Shown here: in pieces, positions 23,953-29,397 of the stretch | How positions within the stretch are numbered: position 1 is the first letter of the stretch | Layout of the letters: each line of letters begins with the position of its first letter | NCBI GenBank assembly: GCA_938044295.1 | Contig: CALIRC010000119.1 | Span: 1 to 31,198 of the forward strand | Length of the DNA stretch: 31,198 bases | Origin: Minisyncoccota bacterium | Lineage (GTDB): Bacteria > Patescibacteriota > Minisyncoccia > Moranbacterales > GCA-2747515 | Direction: 5' to 3' | Notes under the pieces: generated by a model | What the model was told of the DNA's origin: nothing | The model's input: the letters and a program-made list of their open reading frames with translations, nothing else | Databases searched by the model: none | Program-made: the position numbers and the translations under genes

Positions 23953-24138
23953 TCATAGTAATGATAAATCTTCTTCAAGACATTTCATTCTCCATTCTTG
24001 ACTATCATTTATGTCTGGCAAATCGCGCAAAATATCGAGCAGCACTACCACTCTTCTTTTGTTTGCCAGATAGTACTTTCTGCGAGAATAAGTATTGTAT
24101 AGCACAGCAATGACGAGTCCTGCCACCATAAATTCCAT
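23953..24138 (-). CDS. Small membrane-anchored protein (61 aa)
   Basis: A short N-terminal hydrophobic segment (EFMVAGLVIAVLYNTY) is followed by a basic stretch (SRRKYYLANKRR) and a helical acidic C-terminus (LRDLPDINDSQEWRMKCLEE). The ribosome site AGGAGA is well spaced and the promoter is excellent, so it is very likely expressed despite its size. It fills its own repeat-bounded unit between copies G and H. No family is recognised. Confidence 0.65.
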   Translation of the reverse strand: MEFMVAGLVIAVLYNTYSRRKYYLANKRRVVVLLDILRDLPDINDSQEWRMKCLEEDLSLL

Positions 24139-24188
24139 TAAATTTCTCCTGTTGATTTGCTAGTCGTAGCATTATGTAAAGTAGCCTA

Positions 24189-24217
24189 TTTATAGCACCC
24201 TCCTGTAGTAATGTCAA
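24189..24217 (-). promoter_or_regulatory. Promoter of the 61-aa protein gene
   Basis: TTGACA, 17 nt and TATAAA on the minus strand, lying 8 bp after the left block of repeat copy H. Confidence 0.8.
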
Positions 24218-24224
24218 TATTTTA

Positions 24225-24326
24225 TTCTCCTCACTAGTCACCTATTTTTGCAAAACAAAAACAGCTTAGGAAAGCGATTCTTGTGGTGTATTTTATCTGA
24301 GCCAGACAGTGGATGACGTTAGAACT
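24225..24326. repeat. Cassette-junction repeat, copy H
   Basis: TTCTCCTCACTAGTCACC block, a degraded stem (AGCTT-AGG-AAAGC), then TTGTGGTGTATTTTATCTGA and GCCAGACAGTGGATGACGTT AGAACT. Its right side borders the plus-strand HNH gene. Confidence 0.85.
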
Positions 24327-24434
24327 ATTTTCACTTCAAGAATTATTTAGGCGTTGCTCTGCAGATTTTCACAATAGACTGAGGATGATATATTACAATA
24401 GGGTGACTAAATATAAGCTTTATGCCCCCTCTGA

Positions 24435-24440
24435 TATACT
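24435..24440 (+). promoter_or_regulatory. -10 box (TGATATACT context) of the HNH gene
   Basis: An extended -10 TGATATACT lies about 30 nt before the ATG; no clear -35. Confidence 0.4.
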
Positions 24441-24467
24441 TAACGTAATCAGACTTAAAAGTAGAAA

Positions 24468-24971
24468 ATGAAAGACTTTTCTTACAATCGCAATTATTCG
24501 CACAAAATTTCACGCGAGAGAATAATTGAGGAACTTGAACGAGTTGCTGAGCTTTTTGACTATAAGGACTTTACTAAAAGTGACTTCAATAGTGTCAGTG
24601 AAATCAGTTACGATACAGTGTACAGAGAGTTTGGCTCTTGGGAAAATGTGATGAATTTTTTGATTGAGCACCTCGAACGAAAGCATATAACTTTTTTAAA
24701 AGTTTCTAGACGCGCGAATTACACAGAAAAGGAGATGCTTGATGAGATGCAGAGAATTTGGACCTTACTTGGGCATCGACCTTCAAGAGATGAGTGGACT
24801 TCACATATGGGCGTGCCTAGCTATGATACTTTATATAGACATTTCGGTAGTTGGGAAATAGCCTGCAAGTCATTTATAGAATATAAGACTGGAGAAAAAT
24901 TTCTTAGTAATAAAAAAACAGCTCATCGTAAGAAGGTGAGGAGTGTATCGCAAAAGAACAAAGTGAATTGA
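24468..24971 (+). CDS. N-terminal part of HNH endonuclease: two repeat domains
   Basis: The 167-aa product has two copies of the repeat typical of the homing-endonuclease-associated (HNH-associated) family: one ending SYDTVYREFGSWENVMNFL (about 48-66) and one SYDTLYRHFGSWEIACKSF (about 118-136). Each is preceded by a helix of the ERIIEELERVAELF or KEMLDEMQRIWTLL kind. These repeats probably bind DNA. The frame ends at TGA, and the same frame continues after it into an HNH nuclease domain, so this is best read as the front part of one gene interrupted by a nonsense codon. The ribosome site is poor. Confidence 0.75.
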   Translation: MKDFSYNRNYSHKISRERIIEELERVAELFDYKDFTKSDFNSVSEISYDTVYREFGSWENVMNFLIEHLERKHITFLKVSRRANYTEKEMLDEMQRIWTLLGHRPSRDEWTSHMGVPSYDTLYRHFGSWEIACKSFIEYKTGEKFLSNKKTAHRKKVRSVSQKNKVN

Positions 24972-25181
24972 AGAACTATTTCATTAAAAATAAGAATGCA
25001 AGTTCTTAAAGAAAGTAATTTTAAGTGTGTGTATTGTGGAAAAAGTCCCGCAACAGATGCAAATGTTGAGCTCCATATTGACCATATAATTCCATTTTCA
25101 AAAGGGGGTGACAACTCCCTATCTAATCTGCAAGCCTTATGCAGAGACTGCAACCTGGGAAAAAGTAATCATATATCATGA
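24972..25181 (+). pseudogene. HNH nuclease domain, continuation after in-frame TGA
   Basis: Directly after the TGA the same frame reads RTISLKIRMQVLKESNFKC, then VYCGKSPATD, HIDHIIPFSKGGD and NLQALCRDCNLGKSN. These are the zinc Cys pairs and the catalytic HIDH of a complete HNH domain. An ATG at 24996 could start a short 61-aa HNH-only protein, but it would lose the first strand and has no ribosome site. In intact relatives this segment is continuous with the repeat domain. The nuclease is therefore probably inactive as a full-length enzyme unless the stop is suppressed. Confidence 0.7.
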
Positions 25182-25185
25182 TATT

Positions 25186-25264
25186 TCGATTCTCCTCACT
25201 GGTCACATCTTTTTGCAAAACAAAAATCGCTCCATAGAGCGATTCTCGTGGTCTATTTTACCTG
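25186..25264. repeat. Cassette-junction repeat, copy I, cut off at tRNA-Gly
   Basis: TCGATTCTCCTCACTGGTCAC, hairpin ATCGCTC-CATA-GAGCGAT, CTCGTGGTCTATTTTACCTG. Where other copies continue with AGCCAGACAGTGGATGACG, this one passes directly into the 3' end of tRNA-Gly (AGCGAGTGAGCGG). On the minus strand the hairpin with TTTTTG could terminate the tRNA transcript. Confidence 0.8.
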
Positions 25265-25336
25265 AGCGAGTGAGCGGAATCGAACCGCCATTTCTACCTT
25301 GGCAAGGTGGTGTAATAACCATTATACGACACTCGC
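25265..25336 (-). tRNA. tRNA-Gly (GCC)
   Basis: Acceptor GCGAGTG/CACTCGC, D-arm GTATAATGGTTATTAC, anticodon loop TTGCCAA, T-loop GTTCGATTC. The anticodon stem CCACC/GGTAG has one C-A mismatch. CCA is not encoded. Confidence 0.85.
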
Positions 25337-25439
25337 TTACGAAAACGTGGACGCTCTTTATTTTCTGTTTAAATCTTTTTCTTGACACGTCGCTTACCTG
25401 ATCATTCTCGGACAATAGGTTGAGTTGAGCGACTGTGTG

Positions 25440-25512
25440 TGGGACCGGCAGGATTTGAACCTGCGACCAAGAGATTATGAGTCCCCTGCTCTAACCACTG
25501 AGCTACGGTCCC
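25440..25512 (-). tRNA. tRNA with CAT anticodon (Met elongator or Ile2)
   Basis: Acceptor GGGACCG/CGGTCCC, D-arm GCTCAGTGGTTAGAGC, anticodon loop CTCATAA, T-arm GCAGGTTCAAATCCTGC. The CAT anticodon alone does not separate elongator Met from lysidine-modified Ile. CCA is not encoded. Confidence 0.9.
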
Positions 25513-25631
25513 AGGCTATAATCTACATTTTCAATCCTACGTAATGCGTAGTATATAGTACTGACATCGCTTCGTCAACATAGAAACTTGCAGTAATGCA
25601 TTTCTTTTTGCATATATGCTGCGGAGAGCAT

Positions 25632-25725
25632 CTCACTCGCTGTCGCTTTTTAAAACCCTGCGATTTCCATACTTTTGCCGCGAGAAACCTTAGTTTCCTG
25701 ACCTCATACCCCGTTTGATTCTCAC
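25632..25725 (-). repeat. tRNA-spacer repeat, copy 1
   Basis: On the minus strand: a GGAAAC..GTTTCT hairpin, CGCGGCAAAAGTATGGAAAT CGCAGGGTTTTAAAAAGCG, then a GCGAG end. It aligns along its length with copy 2. Confidence 0.6.
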
Positions 25726-25734
25726 ACACAATAT

Positions 25735-25756
25735 AAAAACCCCCTCAGGGGTTTTT
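25735..25756 (-). terminator. Terminator after tRNA-Phe
   Basis: AAAAACCCC / GGGGTTTTT stem with a short loop, T-run on both strands, 8 nt beyond the tRNA-Phe 3' end. Confidence 0.85.
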
Positions 25757-25763
25757 ATCTTTG

Positions 25764-25835
25764 TGCCGGGGGAGAGAATCGAACTCTCGACACAAGGATT
25801 TTCAGTCCTTTGCTCTACCACTGAGCTACCCCGGC
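25764..25835 (-). tRNA. tRNA-Phe (GAA)
   Basis: Acceptor GCCGGGG/CCCCGGC, anticodon arm AAGGA-CTGAAAA-TCCTT, T-arm GAGAGTTCGATTCTCTC. CCA is not encoded. Confidence 0.95.
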
Positions 25836-25924
25836 ACGTCTAATTGGCTTAGACAGGATTTTCTACTACAGTGCCGTAGTAAAAAATACTCTCAAAACAC
25901 AATTGTACTGTATTTTTTTAGAAC

Positions 25925-25950
25925 TTGTGCACGCTGAGAGACTCGAACTC
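25925..25950 (-). repeat. 26-bp exact copy of the tRNA-Val 3' end
   Basis: The last 26 bp region of tRNA-Val and its 3' flank (26094-26119) recurs here exactly, without the rest of the tRNA. It abuts tRNA-spacer repeat copy 2. Confidence 0.75.
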
Positions 25951-26029
25951 GCTTCGCTCTTTGAAACCCTGCGGTTTCAAGACTTCCGCTGCGGGGAAAA
26001 TTCTTTTCCCCGACCCCCTTTGGTTCGCG
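25943..26029 (-). repeat. tRNA-spacer repeat, copy 2
   Basis: Minus strand: AAAGGGGGTC, a GGGGAAAA/TTTTCCCC hairpin, GCAGCGGAAGTCTT, a GAAACC-GCA-GGGTTTC hairpin, then AAAGAGCGAAGCGAG. Two hairpins and a GC-rich end are shared with copy 1. Confidence 0.7.
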
Positions 26030-26096
26030 TCTTATCAGCGTATAATGTAGTGCAAATTTTTAAACGTACTGCCTTGCGTTCTTCCCTTTAACTTTG

Positions 26097-26170
26097 TGCA
26101 CGCTGAGAGACTCGAACTCCCGGCCCTCTCGGTGTAAACGAGATGCTCTAACCAACTGAGCTAAGCGTGC
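26097..26170 (-). tRNA. tRNA-Val (TAC)
   Basis: Acceptor GCACGCT/AGCGTGC, anticodon arm TCTCG-TTTACAC-CGAGA, T-arm CGGGAGTTCGAGTCTCT. CCA is not encoded. Confidence 0.95.
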
Positions 26171-26214
26171 CTGCATATGCTTTTTACCACATTATGAGCT
26201 CTTACGAAACCCAT

Positions 26215-26272
26215 ATTTTTTTGACTTTCATCTCTGGGAAACTCCTGTTTCCCAACCCCTTTCCTTTAACTC
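26215..26272 (-). repeat. tRNA-spacer repeat, copy 3 (partial)
   Basis: Minus strand: AAAGGGGTT, GGGAAAC..GTTTCCC hairpin, then AGAGATGAAAGTC. It matches only the first half of copy 2 and lies between tRNA-Leu and tRNA-Val. Confidence 0.5.
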
Positions 26273-26286
26273 CCGGAAAGAGCTTG

Positions 26287-26371
26287 TGCTCGAGGAGGGA
26301 CTTGAACCCTCACGTCCTAAAAGGACACTAGGCCCTCAACCTAGCCTGTCTACCAATTTCAGCACCCGAGC
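26287..26371 (-). tRNA. tRNA-Leu (GAG)
   Basis: An 85-nt class II tRNA: acceptor GCTCGGG/CTCGAGC with one G-T pair, anticodon arm CTAGG-TTGAGGG-CCTAG, a variable arm with a GTCCT/AGGAC stem, and T-arm GAGGGTTCAAGTCCCTC. CCA is not encoded. Confidence 0.95.
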
Positions 26372-26385
26372 GTTGCTGGCGTTAT

Positions 26386-26521
26386 CATACTTAGGACTTC
26401 CTCACTTTGCACACTGCTTCGTTACAAACACTCCTTTTTCTGACGACGTACGTCAGTACGCCTTGCAGAAAAAGTAGTGTTTGTGCATCACATTGTATTA
26501 AAGTGAGGAAGTCCTCATACT
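26386..26521. mobile_element. MITE-like long hairpin with flanking direct repeats
   Basis: The ends AGGACTTCCTCACTTT (26393-26408) and its exact reverse complement (26500-26515) form a 16-bp stem. Inside, ACAAACACT..TTTTTCTG pairs with CAGAAAAA..AGTGTTTGT, and a CTGACG/ACGTCAG palindrome is at the tip. CATACT flanks both sides as a direct repeat, as expected of a target duplication. There is no gene inside. Confidence 0.65.
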
Positions 26522-26559
26522 AAATGTCGTATCCTTGTGACATTATTTTTTGTGACAGG

Positions 26560-26600
26560 CCAGCCTATCTACCTCTATCGCCTTCTTGCAGCACCCGAGC
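26560..26600 (-). pseudogene. Degenerate tRNA-Leu 5'-half fragment
   Basis: The minus strand reads GCTCGGGTGCTG, as in tRNA-Leu, then a 16-nt replaced segment and GGTAGATAGGCT, close to the tRNA's GGTAGACAGGCT. The anticodon arm and 3' half are missing. Confidence 0.55.
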
Positions 26601-26639
26601 CTGCCTAAACTTTTCCACATGCGAAAAACTTGGGCAGGC
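26599..26639. other. GC-rich hairpin GCCTGCC/GGCAGGC
   Basis: A 7-bp GC-rich stem is extended inward by imperfect pairing (ACTTTT / AAAAACT). It abuts the tRNA-Leu fragment. No T-run follows on either strand, so it is not a standard terminator. Confidence 0.5.
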
Positions 26640-26730
26640 GAGCGTGGGTGAGACGTCATTATTTTTTTACACTATTTTAATAGTATAGTGCAAAAAAGCA
26701 TACGTGAAAAGATTTATGCAATCTCTTCCC

Positions 26731-27252
26731 CTATGCTTTATCCTGGTCTTTGACTTGCTCTTTTTTATCTTCCTCTGGTTTTTCTTCTTTTGCTTCCTCG
26801 CCTTCTTCTTTTTTATCTTCTTCTAGTTTTTCTTCTGATTTTTCTTGTGTTGCTGCTGTTGCTACTGCTACCTCGGGTAGTTTGAGGTCTTTTGCGTCAG
26901 TGAATTTGAACCGTAGTGCTTTCGCTGCTTTATCGCGAACATAGTAGAGTTTTGAACGACGTACCTTTGCACGCTTTACAAGATCAATTTTTTCTATCAT
27001 TGGTGAGTTTACTGGCACGACGATTTCAACACCATACCCTCCTGGTGAGACTTTACGTACAGTGATTGTCCGGGAGCTGCTTTGTGCACCTTTGACTGCG
27101 ATTATCATTCCCTCAAAAATCTGTATTCGTTCCTTATTTCCCTCTTTGATCTTTCTGTGTACTTTCACAACATCTCCACTGCGAAGAGGCATACTTGCAT
27201 TGGCACTTTGAGCGCGTTTTTCGTTGTTGAAAGCAATGACTTTGCTTTGCAT
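26731..27252 (-). CDS. rplS: Ribosomal protein L19 with long charged C-terminal tail
   Basis: The first ~115 residues are L19: MPLRSGDVVKVHRKIKEGNK, IQIFEGMIIAVKGAQSSSRT, then GGYGVEIVVPVNSPMIEKID and AKVRRSKLYYVRDKAAKALR. L19 sits at the 30S-50S interface of the large subunit. Normal length is about 115-120 aa; here about 55 more residues follow, almost entirely Glu and Lys with an Ala/Thr/Val linker, probably disordered. The ATG at 27252 lacks a clear Shine-Dalgarno. Transcription starts about 85 nt upstream and passes a hairpin in the leader that may regulate it. Confidence 0.97.
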   Translation of the reverse strand: MQSKVIAFNNEKRAQSANASMPLRSGDVVKVHRKIKEGNKERIQIFEGMIIAVKGAQSSSRTITVRKVSPGGYGVEIVVPVNSPMIEKIDLVKRAKVRRSKLYYVRDKAAKALRFKFTDAKDLKLPEVAVATAATQEKSEEKLEEDKKEEGEEAKEEKPEEDKKEQVKDQDKA

Positions 27253-27282
27253 AATCGTATATTATCAACTGTAATAAAATTT

Positions 27283-27341
27283 TCAGAAAAGAAAAGGCCC
27301 ATTTGTGGGCTTTTACTCCCCTCTTCCTGTAATGAGTGCCC
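27283..27341 (-). promoter_or_regulatory. Possible attenuator leader of rplS
   Basis: Between promoter and ATG the minus strand holds GCCCA-CAAA-TGGGC followed by CTTTTCTTTTC, a terminator-like hairpin. An upstream GGGCACTC (27334-27341) could pair instead with GAGT and the GCCC of that stem, giving a mutually exclusive fold. Both structures are predictions by eye. Confidence 0.45.
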
Positions 27342-27344
27342 TCT

Positions 27345-27373
27345 ATAGTACAGCCTTGCCCTGTTTTCGTCAA
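27345..27373 (-). promoter_or_regulatory. Promoter of rplS
   Basis: TTGACG, 17 nt and TACTAT on the minus strand. Confidence 0.7.
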
Positions 27374-27439
27374 GTGGTTTAGTGCTTTTTATACACCCCC
27401 TCCTAATTTAGCTCATTTTAGTTTTCTCAATTTTTATTC

Positions 27440-27445
27440 TATACT
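27440..27445 (+). promoter_or_regulatory. -10 box (TATACT) just before the 399-aa gene
   Basis: The box ends 13 nt before the ATG, implying an almost leaderless transcript. The -35 region (TTTAGT) is weak. Confidence 0.45.
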
Positions 27446-27458
27446 AGTATATTAGTGT

Positions 27459-28658
27459 ATGGGACATTCACTTTTTTCTGGAAAGCGTCGCAGGCCTCGC
27501 AAACGATTTGTGATTATTTTTTTGGGTGTGTGCATTCTTGCAATTGGATTTATCTTTTTCCCACAAGGTTTGGATCCTTATTATCTCAATCAAGATGTAC
27601 CGCCAATCGATGATAAAGCTGGTGTGGAGATTGTTGTACCCTCTATTCGTCTGTGGAAGCCAGTGCGTCCAGATATAGCACGGATTAAGAAAGAGGGTTG
27701 CGTAGCAGATGGACTCCTCAGTGATTATAACAAGCCAGAAGTAGACATTCCCCTTGCACGCGAGAGTGACTGTCATTATTTTCATCGTGCACTTGAAACG
27801 TGGCTCAAGCCACCAGATTTTGAAGAAGCGCAGCGCATTCTTCTAGAATTAGACCGGCCAGATGCGGTCTATGGCATGTTTATTGCAGAGGCAATTGACC
27901 GTAAAGCAGATTACCTTTATCGCAAGGAGAATCGCCTCTTTGATTTCTCTGAGATGTGTCGCAAGCATAGCAAACATTTCTGGGGCGAACATACCTGTAA
28001 ACCCTCCCTCAAGACAAAAGAGTATCAGAACTATTTGCGTCAGATTACTCGTGACGCTATGGATGTTGGTGTACGTGTGTTTCTGTTTGGGCAAATCCAT
28101 CATCAAGAAGAGAGCACACGATTTCCTAAAGTAGATAATGTCATTCGTGAAATGCGCTCTTATGCTGATGCACGCGGTATCGAAATTCTGATCGGTGCAC
28201 AAACTGGTGAGATTACGCGTGAAAAATATCTCAAACATTTTGACTTTATCGAAGGTGGAATTGGTTTGTGGCCAGATGGTCATGTTGAAGGTGGTCCTTG
28301 TTTTACAAAGTTTTGGAAACAAGAAGGTGACTGGTGTTGGCCGTTGATGTGGCATGAACGGTGGCGCTCACTAGATATTGATACGTTTGTGTACCTTGAT
28401 TGGAATGGTCAGAAGGATGATGACATGCATGTATTTGCTAGCATGCCCACACCGCTTCGCCATCATACTTTGGAAAATCTTTACAGTGCAATGACTGCAC
28501 GTAATATCGGATTTTTCTTTCCTCTGATTACCCCACTTCCTCGTAATAAAGGAGATAATTGCTATGGACCGCGTAAAAGCTTTTACTCCCCTGCTATGGA
28601 TTATGACTGCAAAGATATGGAAATGATTAATACACTTCTTCCTGATCAGAAAGAATAA
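27459..28658 (+). CDS. Membrane-anchored extracytoplasmic protein, unknown (399 aa)
   Basis: The N-terminus is basic (SGKRRRPRKR) with a single hydrophobic helix at about 17-35; the rest should lie outside the membrane. The large domain has alternating strands and helices (VGVRVFLFGQIHHQEE, ARGIEILIGAQTGEI, HFDFIEGGIGLWPDGH, DIDTFVYLDWNGQKDDD), a pattern like a TIM barrel, with acidic and aromatic residues at strand ends as in glycoside hydrolases. This is only an impression; I cannot name a family. Several cysteines (GCVADG, SDCHYF, EMCRKH, HTCKPS, GPCFTKF, DWCWP) suggest disulphides, fitting with the DsbA-like gene directly downstream. The start is an ATG with almost no leader. Confidence 0.7.
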   Translation: MGHSLFSGKRRRPRKRFVIIFLGVCILAIGFIFFPQGLDPYYLNQDVPPIDDKAGVEIVVPSIRLWKPVRPDIARIKKEGCVADGLLSDYNKPEVDIPLARESDCHYFHRALETWLKPPDFEEAQRILLELDRPDAVYGMFIAEAIDRKADYLYRKENRLFDFSEMCRKHSKHFWGEHTCKPSLKTKEYQNYLRQITRDAMDVGVRVFLFGQIHHQEESTRFPKVDNVIREMRSYADARGIEILIGAQTGEITREKYLKHFDFIEGGIGLWPDGHVEGGPCFTKFWKQEGDWCWPLMWHERWRSLDIDTFVYLDWNGQKDDDMHVFASMPTPLRHHTLENLYSAMTARNIGFFFPLITPLPRNKGDNCYGPRKSFYSPAMDYDCKDMEMINTLLPDQKE

Positions 28659-28689
28659 CGTGCGTATTTCTTTTTATTTGCCGATGGTC

Positions 28690-28695
28690 TATAAT
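28690..28695 (+). promoter_or_regulatory. -10 box (TATAAT) before the DsbA-like gene
   Basis: A perfect TATAAT lies 34 nt before the ATG; the -35 region is T-rich only. Confidence 0.45.
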
Positions 28696-28729
28696 GTATA
28701 GTATATTTTACATTTAATACGCTCTTGTT

Positions 28730-29365
28730 ATGAATCAGAAGTATATTACTATCGGTATCGTGGCATTTATCCTTTTTGTTGTTGGTCTTATTTATTTGGC
28801 GCGATTAGAATCTACCACACCTACGAGTTCTGAATCGAAGTTTGTGCCCTACGCTGAGACTCTCGGTCTCGATGTAGAAAAATTTAAACTCGATATCGCA
28901 AGTGAAGCTGTCGCAAAACGTGTTTCTGATAACCTTGGTGAAGCAACTGCGATTGGTGCTCGTTCGACTCCGACTTTTCTCATCAATGGTGTCTTACAAG
29001 ATCGCCTCCCTAATGATGTAGAAGAAATGAAAGCGCTTTTTGATGAAACTGCAGCCACTGCAACTGTTCAGGAGATTCCTGAGAATGTCCATACGAAAGG
29101 ATCGCAAACACCAAAAGTAATTGTCACGAAGTATAGCGATATCCAATGCCCTGCATGTGCCTCGTATGCAGAAGTTCTTCGTGAGTACTTTATACAATAT
29201 CCAGATGATGAAGTAGCACTTGTCTATAAACACTTTCCACTCAAGTCAATTCATCCATATGCACAGGCTGCTGCAGAGGCGACAGAAGCAGCTGCAGTGC
29301 AAGGTAAGTTTTGGGAGATGCATGATCTGCTTTTTGAAAAGCAATCTGAATGGGGTCGTCGATAA
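28730..29365 (+). CDS. Membrane-anchored DsbA-like protein with swapped halves
   Basis: The 211-aa protein begins with one transmembrane helix (about 5-24). Next comes what is normally the C-terminal half of a DsbA-type domain: KFVPYAETLGLDVEKFKLDI, a helix, then the cis-proline loop STPTFLING (Pro81). Only after a linker (about 100-127) comes the normal N-terminal half: VIVTKYSDIQCPAC with the redox CxxC (Cys140, Cys143), VYKHFPLKSIHPYAQAAAEA, GKFWEMHDLLFEKQSEWGRR, and then the stop. In usual DsbA relatives the order is CPxC half first, cis-Pro half last. Both essential elements are present, so a circularly permuted oxidoreductase is possible; alternatively it is the relic of two tandem domains. 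A strong terminator follows. It should act outside the membrane on disulphides. Confidence 0.8.
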   Translation: MNQKYITIGIVAFILFVVGLIYLARLESTTPTSSESKFVPYAETLGLDVEKFKLDIASEAVAKRVSDNLGEATAIGARSTPTFLINGVLQDRLPNDVEEMKALFDETAATATVQEIPENVHTKGSQTPKVIVTKYSDIQCPACASYAEVLREYFIQYPDDEVALVYKHFPLKSIHPYAQAAAEATEAAAVQGKFWEMHDLLFEKQSEWGRR

Positions 29366-29397
29366 TTAGATCTCTCATTTCTTTGAAAGATTCTTAA

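Noticed and set aside
14020..24971. Reassignment of TGA to Trp or Gly, suggested by two in-frame TGA codons
   Set aside because: TGA is the genuine stop of the DUF6638-like, Nudix and SDR genes, and terminator hairpins lie directly after the first two. The interrupted genes are better explained as decayed.
15916..25264. Canonical integron attC sites
   Set aside because: The repeats end in GTTAGAA/GTTAGAG, but no matching RYYYAAC site lies at the other end and no integrase is in the window.
15916..25264. CRISPR array
   Set aside because: Repeats are about 100 bp, diverged and separated by whole genes; there are no uniform spacers or cas genes.
27849..28355. 168-codon open frame on the minus strand inside the 399-aa gene
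   Set aside because: Opposite-strand shadow of a well-supported gene; its composition is unlike a protein and it has no ribosome site.
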